This document shows, in pieces, positions 1 through 8,736 of a DNA stretch of 64,000 bases. Under the pieces are notes generated by a model. It worked only from the letters and a program-made list of their open reading frames with translations. It was not told the DNA's origin and made no database searches. Made by a program: the position numbers and the translations under genes. The DNA is from Flavobacterium sp. HSC-32F16 (GTDB lineage Bacteria > Bacteroidota > Bacteroidia > Flavobacteriales > Flavobacteriaceae): positions 310,001-374,000 of the forward strand of contig NZ_JALKAC010000004.1 in NCBI RefSeq assembly GCF_024171645.1, given 5' to 3'. Positions within the stretch are counted from its first letter, which is position 1. Each line of letters starts with the position of its first letter.

Positions 1-1172
1 ATCCGCCGGACAGAAGAGTTGTTTTTTCTCCAAATGAGTTGACAAGACTAAAGCAGCTTTATCCTAAAGCTTCAGTTGAGGTTGAAAGTTCAGATATTAG
101 AATTTTTCCTGATTCAGAATATAAAAACATGGGAATTACAGTTACAGATAATGTTTCTGACTGTGATGTTTTATTTGGTGTAAAAGAAGTTCCTGTAGAA
201 AATTTAATTCCAAATAAAGACTATTTCTTTTTTTCGCACACTATAAAAAAACAGCCTCATAATAGAAAATTACTTCAGGCGGTTTTAGAAAAAAATATTG
301 ATTTATACGATCACGAAACCATTGTTGATGAGCATTACCGCCGCTTAATTGGTTTTGGTAAATATGCAGGAATGGTTGGGGTTTATAACGGAATCCGTGC
401 TTTTGGAATTAAATTTGAATTGTTTAAACTCCCAAAAGCAGAATCTCTTTCGGGGAAAGATGCTTTGATTGCACAGTTGAAACGTATTACAATGCCAGCC
501 TTAAAATTTGTAATCACAGGAACAGGAAAGGTTGGGAGCGGCGCCAAAGAAATCTTGGATGCTATTAAGGTAAAAGAAATTACAATTGATAATTATCTGA
601 CGAAAAAGTATACACAAGCGGTATATGTTCAGTTAGATGTTTTAGAATACAATAAGCGTATTGACGGACAGGTTTTGGATTTTAAAGATTTTGTTGATCA
701 TCCAGAGGAGTATACTTCGGATTTTGAAAGATTTACGAAAGTATCTGATATCTATTTTGCAGGACATTTTCATGCTAATAATGCGCCAATGATTTTAACT
801 AGAGAAATGTTGAATGCAAGTGACTGCAGGCTGAAAGTTGTAGCCGATATTTCCTGTGATGTAAACGGACCTATTGCCTGTACAATTCGTTCTTCGACGA
901 TTGAAGAACCTTTATATGGTTATTTTCCGTTTGAAGATGAAGAAGTAGATCTCTTTCATCCTGCTGCAGTAGCGGTTATGGCGGTTGATAATCTGCCATG
1001 TGAAATTCCAAAAGACGCCAGTGAAGGTTTTGGAGAACAATTTATGGAATATGTAATTCCGGCTTTCTTCAACGGTGATAAAGACGGAATTTTAAAACGT
1101 GCGAAAATCACTGAAAATGGTAAATTAACAGAACGATTCAGCTATCTGCAGGATTATGTAGACGGCAAATAA
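1..1172 (+). CDS. Saccharopine dehydrogenase-like NAD(P)-dependent oxidoreductase (5' partial)
   Basis: The reading frame is open from base 3 with no stop, and the first codons read PPDRRVVFSP, a conserved N-terminal segment of the alanine/saccharopine dehydrogenase N-domain. The true start therefore lies left of the window and the in-frame TTG near base 39 is internal. A Rossmann dinucleotide-binding loop, VITGTGKVGSG, sits around residue 170. The stretch HANNAPMILTREML followed by ADISCDVNGP matches the Lys1-like (NAD, L-lysine-forming) branch of the family. The likely role is reversible lysine/2-oxoglutarate to saccharopine chemistry or a related amino-acid oxidoreduction in the cytosol. 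I infer the family with good confidence but not the exact substrate. A strong hairpin terminator follows the stop. Confidence 0.8.
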   Translation, partial: PPDRRVVFSPNELTRLKQLYPKASVEVESSDIRIFPDSEYKNMGITVTDNVSDCDVLFGVKEVPVENLIPNKDYFFFSHTIKKQPHNRKLLQAVLEKNIDLYDHETIVDEHYRRLIGFGKYAGMVGVYNGIRAFGIKFELFKLPKAESLSGKDALIAQLKRITMPALKFVITGTGKVGSGAKEILDAIKVKEITIDNYLTKKYTQAVYVQLDVLEYNKRIDGQVLDFKDFVDHPEEYTSDFERFTKVSDIYFAGHFHANNAPMILTREMLNASDCRLKVVADISCDVNGPIACTIRSSTIEEPLYGYFPFEDEEVDLFHPAAVAVMAVDNLPCEIPKDASEGFGEQFMEYVIPAFFNGDKDGILKRAKITENGKLTERFSYLQDYVDGK

Positions 1173-1192
1173 TTGTGAATTGTTAATTAATT

Positions 1193-1228
1193 AAAAGAGC
1201 TTTCTAAATTTTAGAAAGCTCTTTTTTT
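1193..1228 (+). terminator. Bidirectional intrinsic terminator
   Basis: A near-perfect hairpin of about 16 bp, AAAAGAGCTTTCTAAA against TTTAGAAAGCTCTTTT, is followed by a T run. It lies between the convergent ends of the saccharopine-dehydrogenase-like gene and fumC and can serve both. Confidence 0.85.
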
Positions 1229-1256
1229 GTAGTATCAAGAATAATTAACCATTCAA

Positions 1257-2642
1257 TTAAACCATTTCTTCCGGTTTTACCCAAGCGTCAAAATCTTCAG
1301 GAGAAACATACCCCAAACGAACGGCTTCTTCTTTAAGCGTGGTTCCGTTTTTGTGAGCGGTTTGGGCAATTTCTGCGGCTTTATAATATCCAATTTTAGT
1401 ATTTAAGGCCGTAACAAGCATTAATGAGTTGTCTACCAATTCTTTGATGCGTTTATGGTTTGGTTTAATTCCCTGCGCACAGTGTTCGTCAAAAGAAACA
1501 CAAGCGTCTCCAAGCAAGCGTGCCGATTGAAGAAAGTTTGCAGCCATAACCGGTTTAAAAACATTTAGTTCGTAATGTCCCTGCATACCGCCAACTGCGA
1601 TTGCCATATCGTTTCCAATAACCTGAGCGCAAACCATTGTTAAGGCTTCACATTGTGTTGGGTTTACTTTTCCAGGCATAATTGAAGAGCCAGGTTCATT
1701 TTCCGGAATATGAATTTCGCCAATTCCGGAGCGTGGTCCAGAGGCTAACATTCTAACGTCGTTTGCGATTTTATTTAATGAAACAGCCAGTTGTTTTAAA
1801 GCGCCGTGTGTTTCTACTATAGCGTCGTGTGCAGCTAAAGCTTCAAATTTGTTTTCGGCAGTTATAAAAGGATGTTTTGTAAACTGTGCAATATATTCGG
1901 CAACTTTTACGTCGTAACCTTTTGGAGTATTTAGTCCCGTTCCAACTGCAGTTCCGCCCAAAGCGATTTCAGATAAATGCGCTAAGGTATTTTTTAAAGC
2001 TTTTAATCCAAATGCTAATTGAGCTGCGTAACCTGAAATTTCTTGTCCAAGTGTTAATGGCGTTGCATCCATTAAGTGTGTACGGCCAATTTTTACAACG
2101 TCTTTAAACTCCGCAGCTTTTTTTACTAAAGTAGCGTGTAGTTTTTCAATACCCGGAATTGTGGTTTCAACTACCATTTTATAAGCTGCGATGTGCATTC
2201 CGGTTGGGAAAGTATCGTTTGATGACTGCGATTTATTAACATCGTCATTTGCTTTGATAAATTGTTCCCCTTCACCAATTTCAAAATCTTTTAGAACCTG
2301 AGCGCGGTTAGCAATTACTTCATTGACGTTCATGTTACTTTGTGTTCCTGAACCAGTCTGCCAGATAACAAGCGGAAATTGATCGTCTAGTTTTCCTTCG
2401 AGAATTTCGTCGCATACAGCAGCAATAGCATCTCTTTTTTCTATTGGCAGTACTCCTAAATCAAAGTTAGCGTAAGCGGCGGCTTTTTTTAGATAAGCAA
2501 ATCCTTCGATGATTTCCTGAGGCATCGATCCCGAATTTCCAATTTTAAAATTATTTCTGGAACGTTCTGTTTGTGCACCCCAATATTTATCGGCTGGGAC
2601 CTGAACTTCGCCCATGGTGTCTTTTTCTATTCTGTATTTCAT
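1257..2642 (-). CDS. fumC: Fumarate hydratase class II (fumarase C)
   Basis: A 461-residue protein of the usual length for iron-independent homotetrameric fumarase, which interconverts fumarate and L-malate in the TCA cycle. The N-terminus [20 protein letters not shown] and the motifs [18 protein letters not shown] (catalytic His region) and [10 protein letters not shown] around residue 318 (the superfamily signature loop carrying the catalytic Ser) are all intact. It is a single gene between convergent and divergent neighbours. The upstream 430 bp hold a palindromic element but no obvious strong promoter match. Aspartase and argininosuccinate lyase share the fold, but the whole sequence reads as fumarase. 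Confidence 0.97.
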   Translation of the reverse strand: MKYRIEKDTMGEVQVPADKYWGAQTERSRNNFKIGNSGSMPQEIIEGFAYLKKAAAYANFDLGVLPIEKRDAIAAVCDEILEGKLDDQFPLVIWQTGSGTQSNMNVNEVIANRAQVLKDFEIGEGEQFIKANDDVNKSQSSNDTFPTGMHIAAYKMVVETTIPGIEKLHATLVKKAAEFKDVVKIGRTHLMDATPLTLGQEISGYAAQLAFGLKALKNTLAHLSEIALGGTAVGTGLNTPKGYDVKVAEYIAQFTKHPFITAENKFEALAAHDAIVETHGALKQLAVSLNKIANDVRMLASGPRSGIGEIHIPENEPGSSIMPGKVNPTQCEALTMVCAQVIGNDMAIAVGGMQGHYELNVFKPVMAANFLQSARLLGDACVSFDEHCAQGIKPNHKRIKELVDNSLMLVTALNTKIGYYKAAEIAQTAHKNGTTLKEEAVRLGYVSPEDFDAWVKPEEMV

Positions 2643-2816
2643 TTTGTTGTAAATATGTTGTTTGTAAAATGTATTTTGTTAAGTGTGTGAAATGTGAGTT
2701 ACAAATTGTAAATTTTTTCGGTAAATGAAAGGCGGGTAACACTGATTTACTTCGTAATACGCTGATTGAAACGGATTTTTTATTTTAGGGTTTAAAATTT
2801 TTTGAATACGAATCCT

Positions 2817-2898
2817 AGCCCCGATAGGAGTGGAAATCCTTTTGTGTTTTTTCTTTGAAAACATAAAAGATTGCAGCGGATAGCGGGAAAGAGCTCCT
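2817..2898. repeat. Dispersed hairpin element, copy 1 (possible pseudoknot)
   Basis: The gap between fumC and the small gene at 3076 holds a structured element. A 14-bp stem, ATCCTTTTGTGTTTT (2836-2850) with AAAACATAAAAGAT (2858-2871), contains one bulged C and one G-U. Outside it, CCCG (2820-2823) can pair with CGGG (2884-2887) and AGGAG (2826-2830) with CTCCT (2894-2898). These two pairings cross, which is pseudoknot topology. Read on the minus strand, its flanks (GCTATCCGCTGCAATC before the hairpin, CCACTCCTATC after) resemble the element at 41109-41203. A short minus-strand frame across it (2679-2864) looks like repeat-derived translation, not a gene. Confidence 0.55.
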
Positions 2899-3017
2899 GA
2901 AAATACTCATGTTATTCTAATTTAGATAGTTGAATAATTTGCCGAAAAGAAAGCTTATTTAAAATGAGTATAAATATACGTATAAATGTTATTTCATGAA
3001 AATTGATTTAGATTTTA

Positions 3018-3048
3018 TTGCTGAGGAAGAATATATAGCCTACATTTG
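3018..3048 (+). promoter_or_regulatory. Bacteroidota-type promoter for the small membrane protein
   Basis: TTG at 3018-3020 is followed after 20 nt by TACATTTG (3041-3048), a full match to the TAnnTTTG -7 element. The start codon of the 59-residue gene is 28 nt further on. Confidence 0.75.
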
Positions 3049-3075
3049 TCGTAACATTCAAAAATTCCGGAAAAC

Positions 3076-3255
3076 ATGTTTGAATTTTCACAGTACTTAG
3101 GCTTTTTACTTTTCTTAACCATACTAACTATAGGGTTTTGGTTAATGTTTTTCTTAGTTGGTTTCGTATCTTATTGGGTTACGGGAGCTAGCTGGGAAAT
3201 GTTCAAAGAAAAGAGAGCTAAAAAAAGACAAGAAGAACAATCAGTTAAATATTAA
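3076..3255 (+). CDS. Small single-pass membrane protein, 59 aa
   Basis: ATG at 3076 opens a 59-codon frame ending in TAA at 3255. It begins MFEFSQYLGFLLFLTILTIG and has one long hydrophobic segment (about residues 8-35) ending in a Trp/Tyr-rich interface, then a charged lysine/arginine/glutamate tail. A textbook promoter lies just upstream and a hairpin terminator just downstream, so it is a complete transcription unit. I do not recognise a function. The topology suggests a short inner-membrane protein with a cytoplasmic basic tail. It is short enough to be missed by length cut-offs. Confidence 0.8.
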   Translation: MFEFSQYLGFLLFLTILTIGFWLMFFLVGFVSYWVTGASWEMFKEKRAKKRQEEQSVKY

Positions 3256-3265
3256 TTGATTTCAT

Positions 3266-3299
3266 AAAAAAGGACCCGTGAAAACGAGTCCTTTTTTTT
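3266..3299 (+). terminator. Terminator of the 59-aa gene
   Basis: The hairpin AAAAAGGAC...GTCCTTTTT with a GTGAAAAC loop and an eight-T tail starts 11 nt after the stop codon. Confidence 0.85.
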
Positions 3300-3328
3300 A
3301 TGGCAAAAAATAAATTTCAAAAAAATAG

Positions 3329-3376
3329 AATCCCCAATTCCAATTGATTAACTCTCATTGGAATTGGGGATTTTTT
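3329..3376. terminator. Strong terminator of the TonB receptor gene
   Basis: A perfect 16-bp stem, AATCCCCAATTCCAAT (3329-3344) with its reverse complement (3357-3372), is flanked by A and T runs, so it can act on both strands. It lies about 20 bp past the stop of the minus-strand receptor gene. Confidence 0.85.
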
Positions 3377-3397
3377 AGTATTGCAAATTAACTTATG

Positions 3398-5875
3398 TTA
3401 ACCTGGAAATTCTCCGCCGCCTTCTCCGCCGCCTTCATTTCTAGGCTGTGCATTTTTATCTCTTTCGCTTTTAGGTTTGTTGAAACGATACGTGAATGAT
3501 AAATTGAACTGACGTTTACGAAACTGCATTTCGCTGTATGATTTTTGACTTTCAAGCGTAGTATCATTTTGAAGATACGTATAGGATCTCATGATTCTTG
3601 AATTGAAAATATCACTGATATTAAAAGCAATAGTAGCTTTGTCTTTTAAGATATCTTTACTGAAAGCCGTATTCATTGAAAACTGATCCAGGTTTTTACC
3701 TTGTGCCGTTTTTTGCTCACCGTTGTAAGTACCGTTTAACTGCCAGTCAATTTTGTATGGCAGTGAGATTTTTGAATTCATTCTCGCAAACCAAGTGTTG
3801 GCTTGATTATTTAGATTTTGTACAACCGAATTGCCTTGTGTATCAATATAAGTATTCTCTCCAGTTGTTTTTACGTTGTAAAGGTTGAAGTTACTGTTTA
3901 ATTTCCACCATTTAAACGGAGTATAATTGAATGTAAATTCGAAACCATACTTCTGCTCTTTTCCTAAGTTAATAGGACGGCTTAGAATAACAGGAATTCC
4001 GTCTACATTGTCACCGTTTGGGGTTCTAACAAAGCTGAAAACATCTTTTGTGTCTTCAAAATAAGCCGAAGTACTAAAAGTTACTTTATCCCATCTTTTA
4101 ATATATCCTACATCATATTTATCTGTCAATGATGGATCTAAGTCCGGATTTCCCTGAAAAATATTAATGTTACTTGAATAGTTAAGTGCCGGATTCATAA
4201 AACGTCCTCTTGGTCGTGTTAAACGTTTACTATAGCTGGCAGTCAAGTTGCTTTGATCTGAAATTTCATAGCTGATAAAAGCACTTGGAAAAAGATTGTT
4301 ATATTTTTTGGTGTTAAATACACTGTTGTCTAATAAATTAACTTCGATATTGGTGTCTTCCCAGCGTAAACCAAATAAGTAAGAGAACTTATTTACCTTT
4401 AAACCGTATTGCGCATAAAGTGCATTGATGTTCTCTTTGTACTCTAAAGTGTTTGATTTGGATGGATCTATAACATAGTTTCCATCTATTAAATTAGTAA
4501 CGTTGTATTCGTTGTTCAAATCTCCAAAGCTTCCTTTATAACCTGCTTCAAACTGACTTCCTTTTCCTAATGGCAGCACATAATCAGCTTGCAGTAAAAC
4601 TTGTTTCTGAACCTGATCGTTTAGAGTGGTATTAAAAGTTGGCGAGGCTGTAATAACACCATCACTGTCATCAGTGTTTCTGGAAATAGATAAATCGGCA
4701 GTAAGTTTATGTCCTTTATCGTTGAAATTTTTGATTAAGTTCGAAGTGAACTCTATGTTTTCGCTTCCAGTATCGGTATTGTTTAAGCGGTATGTACTTC
4801 CTGTAAAAGCGCGTGCAGCATCAAAATTGTTATAATTGATCAGGTCTTTATCTTCTCCTGTATTTTTTTGATAATTAATAGCGTTTGTCCAGAATGTAGT
4901 AGGGGTAATTGACCATTCAACACCGGCTCTGGCATTAAAACCATCTCTAATTCTTTTTGTATCACGATCTTCGTCTAAATAACCTTTAGGCGATCCATCA
5001 GCATTATAATAAGAAGTATTCGTTAAACCACCGCCTTCATTGGTTCTGTAGTTGTAACCGGCAGTAGTGAAGTAGTTTAATTTTTCGGTTTTGTAATTTA
5101 CGTTGGCACTTACACCATACGTTTCAGGAAGCCCTGTTGAAGCAATAAAAGTTCCGTTGAAACCTTGATTTTTACCTTTTTTAAGAACAATATTAATGAT
5201 TCCTGATCCACCTTCGGCATCATAACGTGCAGATGGATTAGTGATTACTTCTACTTTTTCGATTGCATCTGCAGGAAGCTGACGCAGTGCTTCGGCAACA
5301 TTAATGGCTTGTGAAGGTCTTCCGTCAATTAAAATGCGGATATTGTCACTTCCTCTTAAACTTACATTTCCTTCAGAATCCACTGAAACTGATGGAACGT
5401 TGTCTAAAACGTCACTTACTGTTCCGCCTTTTACCATCATATCCTGACCAACGTTGTAAACTTTTTTGTCAAGTTTTATTTCGACTGTCGATTTTTCGGC
5501 ACGAACCACAACTTCATTCAGCTGTGCAGCATCTTCGGATAAGTTTATAACACCTAAATTAGTGTCGTCCTGTATGCTTTTTTGTTTAATTTCAGTAGAT
5601 TTAAACGAAATGAATTCTACTTTTATATCATAAGTTCCCGGAGCAACGGCAACTTCAAATTCTCCTTTAGGGTTGGTTATACCGCCTGCAATAACTTTTG
5701 TGTCATTTGGAGCCATGATCGAAATAGTAGCATATTCAAGAGGTTGTTTGCTTACTTTTTCAAAAACTTTTCCGGTAACCTTAACCTTGTTTTTTGCAGG
5801 TGGTCCCTGTTGTGCGTAGTTGTAAAAGCCTGTGAAAAATAGCACAAGCATTACAGCAAAATTGATTTGTTTCAT
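3398..5875 (-). CDS. TonB-dependent outer-membrane receptor family protein
   Basis: An 825-residue exported protein with a Sec signal (MKQINFAVMLVLFFTGFYNY-AQ). A carboxypeptidase-regulatory-like beta-sandwich follows at about 30-115 (VTGKVFEKVSKQPLEYATISI), then a plug domain at about 120-230 (NVPSVSVDSEGNVSLRG, IRILIDGRPS), then a C-terminal beta-barrel of the OMP_b-brl_3 type. The tail is Gly/Glu-rich (EGGGEGGGEFPG), which is odd for a barrel C-terminus. It is expected to gate uptake of a large or chelated substrate with TonB energy. No SusD partner is next to it, so a polysaccharide-utilisation role is not supported and the substrate is unknown. It appears monocistronic. Confidence 0.9.
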   Translation of the reverse strand: MKQINFAVMLVLFFTGFYNYAQQGPPAKNKVKVTGKVFEKVSKQPLEYATISIMAPNDTKVIAGGITNPKGEFEVAVAPGTYDIKVEFISFKSTEIKQKSIQDDTNLGVINLSEDAAQLNEVVVRAEKSTVEIKLDKKVYNVGQDMMVKGGTVSDVLDNVPSVSVDSEGNVSLRGSDNIRILIDGRPSQAINVAEALRQLPADAIEKVEVITNPSARYDAEGGSGIINIVLKKGKNQGFNGTFIASTGLPETYGVSANVNYKTEKLNYFTTAGYNYRTNEGGGLTNTSYYNADGSPKGYLDEDRDTKRIRDGFNARAGVEWSITPTTFWTNAINYQKNTGEDKDLINYNNFDAARAFTGSTYRLNNTDTGSENIEFTSNLIKNFNDKGHKLTADLSISRNTDDSDGVITASPTFNTTLNDQVQKQVLLQADYVLPLGKGSQFEAGYKGSFGDLNNEYNVTNLIDGNYVIDPSKSNTLEYKENINALYAQYGLKVNKFSYLFGLRWEDTNIEVNLLDNSVFNTKKYNNLFPSAFISYEISDQSNLTASYSKRLTRPRGRFMNPALNYSSNINIFQGNPDLDPSLTDKYDVGYIKRWDKVTFSTSAYFEDTKDVFSFVRTPNGDNVDGIPVILSRPINLGKEQKYGFEFTFNYTPFKWWKLNSNFNLYNVKTTGENTYIDTQGNSVVQNLNNQANTWFARMNSKISLPYKIDWQLNGTYNGEQKTAQGKNLDQFSMNTAFSKDILKDKATIAFNISDIFNSRIMRSYTYLQNDTTLESQKSYSEMQFRKRQFNLSFTYRFNKPKSERDKNAQPRNEGGGEGGGEFPG

Positions 5876-5968
5876 TTTTTTCTGGTTTCTTTTTCTTTTT
5901 AGACGGCAAATGTACCTTTTGGTTTAAAGAGAAAGATCACAAAAAAATGTTAACAGTCTATTTTAGAA

Positions 5969-6313
5969 TCAGTCTAAAAAAGAAGCGACTTTATCTAAAT
6001 CCCTTCCAATGATAGCTTTTCCGTCTTTTACAACAATAGGTCTTTCAATCAAAATGGGATTATCAATCATGGCCTGAACGATTTCATCGTTGCTTAAATC
6101 TTTTCCTTTATAATTTTCAATCCAGATTTTTTCTTTTGTTCGGATTAATTCAATTGGTTTTAAATCCAGTTTTTTAAGAAGCTCTTTCAGCTCATCAAAA
6201 GTTGGAGTTTCTGTTAAATAAGGAATTATTTCATACTCTTGTTTTGTGTCTTCAACAAAAGCCAGACAATTTCTTGATTTTCCGCAGCGTGGGTTATGGT
6301 AAATTTGTATCAT
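5969..6313 (-). CDS. arsC: Arsenate reductase (glutaredoxin-coupled ArsC family)
   Basis: A 114-residue thioredoxin-fold protein of the ArsC/Spx family. The catalytic cysteine lies in NPRCGKSRN (Cys10). The arginines of ELIRTKE and ERPIVV correspond to the anion-binding arginines of enteric ArsC. It probably reduces arsenate to arsenite using glutaredoxin and glutathione-type thiols in the cytosol. No ArsR or arsenite pump is adjacent, so it stands outside an ars operon. Family members of this type (YfgD-like) may have other thiol-redox roles, so the substrate is inferred. Confidence 0.85.
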   Translation of the reverse strand: MIQIYHNPRCGKSRNCLAFVEDTKQEYEIIPYLTETPTFDELKELLKKLDLKPIELIRTKEKIWIENYKGKDLSNDEIVQAMIDNPILIERPIVVKDGKAIIGRDLDKVASFLD

Positions 6314-6423
6314 TTTCTTATATTTAAAGTCTACTAAATATATTTATTAAAAATAGCATTTTAGTAAAGACAAAAATAAGACTTACTATTTAAATTAAAA
6401 TCTCATTTCAAAACTTTAATTAT

Positions 6424-7377
6424 ATGTTTTTAGAACAAGGAATTAACCCCGAAAATAAATTTTGGAAATATCTTATAGGATCGGTTTTTATTATCACAGC
6501 CTCATTTATTGGTCAAATTCCTTTTTCAGTGGCAGTCCTTCTTAAAAACTTCAAGGATAAAAAAGGGTTTCCAACGGATAATGATGCTGCATTAAAAATA
6601 TTTGAACCCAATTTAACTTTGTTTTTGGTGATGGTTTCGTTTCTTTTTGCCTTTGCCGGGATTTATTTTGTGGTGAAATATCTGCACAATCAAACTTTAT
6701 TATCAGTAACAACTTCACGGCCAAAAGTAGATTGGAGCAGAGTTGTTTTTTCTTTTGTTATATGGTCGGTATTCTCTATTGTAAGCTTTTTTGTTCTTTA
6801 TTTTCAATCTCCTGAAGAGTTTGTATTAAATTTTAAACTGATTCCGTTTTTGATATTAGTTCTTGTAGGTACAATTTTAATACCTATTCAAACCAGTACG
6901 GAGGAATATGTTTTTAGAGGATATTTAATGCAGGGATTTGCCAATCTGGCCCGCAACAGATGGTTTCCTTTGATGATGACTTCAGTAATATTTGGATCAA
7001 TGCACATTCTAAATCCTGAAGTAGAGAAAATGGGATATGTTATTATGGTGTATTATATAGGAACAGGATTATTCCTTGGAATTATTACCTTAATGGATGA
7101 AGGAATGGAACTGGCTTTAGGATTTCATGCCGCAAATAATCTGATTGGAGCTTTACTTGTTACTTCAGACTGGTCTGTTTTTCAAACGCATTCTATTTTT
7201 AAAGATATGTCGGAGCCTTCTGCTGGCTTCGATGTGATTTTACCAGTCGTTATTGTGTATCCAATTTTACTTTTTATTTTCAGTAAAAAATACAATTGGA
7301 CAAACTGGAAAGAGAAATTAACCGGAACAATTGACGAAAAAAATAATGAAACAGCAGAATTTTTAAACTTAAACTAA
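6424..7377 (+). CDS. CPBP-family intramembrane metalloprotease
   Basis: A 317-residue polytopic membrane protein with about seven to eight hydrophobic segments. The family signature is present: EEYVFRG (EExxxR) near residue 160, a His in GSMHILNP and the HAANN motif near residue 240. This is the prenyl-protease/Abi (CAAX protease) fold. The cleaved substrate cannot be told from sequence. It ends 7 bp before the menE-like gene in the same orientation, so the two are probably co-transcribed. Confidence 0.87.
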   Translation: MFLEQGINPENKFWKYLIGSVFIITASFIGQIPFSVAVLLKNFKDKKGFPTDNDAALKIFEPNLTLFLVMVSFLFAFAGIYFVVKYLHNQTLLSVTTSRPKVDWSRVVFSFVIWSVFSIVSFFVLYFQSPEEFVLNFKLIPFLILVLVGTILIPIQTSTEEYVFRGYLMQGFANLARNRWFPLMMTSVIFGSMHILNPEVEKMGYVIMVYYIGTGLFLGIITLMDEGMELALGFHAANNLIGALLVTSDWSVFQTHSIFKDMSEPSAGFDVILPVVIVYPILLFIFSKKYNWTNWKEKLTGTIDEKNNETAEFLNLN

Positions 7378-7384
7378 AAACGTT

Positions 7385-8431
7385 ATGCCAAACTTAACTC
7401 ATAGAAACGTACATAATTATTTTAAACTGGACGGTTATCATTTAAACGCCGCCGATTTGTGCCGAATTGCCTATAGTTTTATTAAAGAAGGAGATGCTCA
7501 CGAACGTTCAATGGGTGAATTTTTTCTGGATTGGTTCGATCATAAAGACTATATCGAAATGACAACTTCTGGAACTACAGGCCTTCCTAAATTAGTAAGG
7601 TTAGAAAAACAGGCTATGATTCAGTCTGCATTGGCTACAGGAGATTTCTTTGGATTAGAACCAGGAAATAAAGCTTTATTATGTCTTCCAACGCAATTTA
7701 TTGCCGGAAAAATGATGCTCGTGCGAAGCTTAATTTTAGGATTGGAATTGGATGTTGTGGTTCCAAGTACTGAACCTTTGGCTTACAATAACAAGCAATA
7801 TGATTTTGTGGCTATGGTTCCGTTACAGGTTCAAAATTCAATTGAAAAACTGGGAAACATAAAAAAACTGATTATTGGCGGTGCCAAAATGGATAGTGCC
7901 CTCGAAGTAAATTTGCTTCCATTAAAGAAAACAGAGATTTATGAAACCTACGGAATGACGGAAACGATTACTCATATTGCGGCTAAAAAAGTGGGTGAAA
8001 GTGCTTTTTCGATTCTGCCAAATGTGAAAATTGAAAAAGATGACCGAGGCTGTCTGGTCATTTACGTGGCTTCGATTTCTGAGGAACCAATTGTAACCAA
8101 TGATTTAGTTGATTTAGTAAATGAAAACCAATTTGTTTTTCTGGGAAGAATTGACAATGTAATTAATAGTGGAGGAGTGAAGTTGATTCCGGAACAGATT
8201 GAAGCGAAATTAACGGGCAGAATTACAAATCGTTTTTTTGTAACCGGAGTTCCTGATACAGCTTTAGGAGAGAAACTAATTTTAGTAATCGAAGGAGAGA
8301 AATATGATTTTTCAGCAGACTTTTTTGATGTTTTAGGAAAGTTCGAAAAACCAAAAGAAATTGTTTTTGTTCCGAAATTTAAGGAAAATGAAAACGGGAA
8401 GCTGCTTCGAAAATCTAGTTTAGTTAAATAA
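7385..8431 (+). CDS. menE: o-Succinylbenzoate-CoA ligase (MenE-like AMP-binding enzyme)
   Basis: A 348-residue acyl-adenylate-forming enzyme. The P-loop is TTSGTTGLPKLV, the A5-type motif is ETYGMTET, and the hinge and C-terminal region have GRIDNVINSGGVKL. The short length, about 150 residues less than most members, is typical of the compact MenE of flavobacteria, which activates o-succinylbenzoate for menaquinone synthesis. It sits 7 bp after the CPBP protease gene. Other men genes are not in the window, so the substrate rests on family shape. The translational start fits the spacing. Confidence 0.8.
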   Translation: MPNLTHRNVHNYFKLDGYHLNAADLCRIAYSFIKEGDAHERSMGEFFLDWFDHKDYIEMTTSGTTGLPKLVRLEKQAMIQSALATGDFFGLEPGNKALLCLPTQFIAGKMMLVRSLILGLELDVVVPSTEPLAYNNKQYDFVAMVPLQVQNSIEKLGNIKKLIIGGAKMDSALEVNLLPLKKTEIYETYGMTETITHIAAKKVGESAFSILPNVKIEKDDRGCLVIYVASISEEPIVTNDLVDLVNENQFVFLGRIDNVINSGGVKLIPEQIEAKLTGRITNRFFVTGVPDTALGEKLILVIEGEKYDFSADFFDVLGKFEKPKEIVFVPKFKENENGKLLRKSSLVK

Positions 8432-8506
8432 ACTTTTTTAATGCTTTTATTTATGTAAGAAAAATTAGATATATTTAATTTGTGTTAATTTCAAAAACAG
8501 ATAACT

Positions 8507-8657
8507 ATGGAATTTCTTCTAAATCTTCCAAATGTTCAATTGCTTGGTAAAAATGAACTAAAACAAATAAAAAGGTGGTAAACCTCTTACTGCACCACCT
8601 ACTTGTGCTAATATACCATCATTTTGTTTGGTTTCACCAGATATGTGTCCGGTGTAG
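8507..8657 (+). pseudogene. Double-glycine-leader peptide gene interrupted by a +1 A in a homopolymer
   Basis: ATG at 8507 encodes MEFLLNLPNVQLLGKNELKQ followed by IKRW and a stop at 8579-8581. If one A is dropped from the five-A run at 8569-8573, the frame instead reads KQIK-GG-KPLTAPPTCANIPSFC and goes on with two more Pro/Cys-containing stretches to a stop at 8655-8657. The first part is the standard Bacteroidota GG-leader (N-x(3)-L-x-K-x-E-x-K-x-I-x-GG). The second would be a 25-residue mature peptide with three cysteines. A weak promoter (TTAATTTG near 8475-8482) and a downstream terminator bracket it. It may be a real frameshift, a slippage site, or a sequencing error in the A run. No peptidase-transporter is nearby. 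Confidence 0.65.
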
Positions 8658-8680
8658 ATTCAATCTTAGTTATGATATAA

Positions 8681-8718
8681 AAAAAAGCCTTTAGAAAATT
8701 AAATCTAAAGGCTTTTTT
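8681..8718. terminator. Bidirectional terminator
   Basis: A 15-bp perfect stem, AAAAAAGCCTTTAGA with TCTAAAGGCTTTTTT and an 8-nt loop, separates the small peptide locus from the convergent methyltransferase gene. Confidence 0.85.
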
Positions 8719-8736
8719 GTATTATCTAGTAAGTTA

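Noticed and set aside
2679..2864. A 61-codon gene on the minus strand
   Set aside because: It runs through the hairpin element, has no promoter or terminator, and its peptide is repeat-derived.
3398..5875. A SusC-type polysaccharide-utilisation locus
   Set aside because: No SusD-like gene and no carbohydrate enzymes are adjacent.
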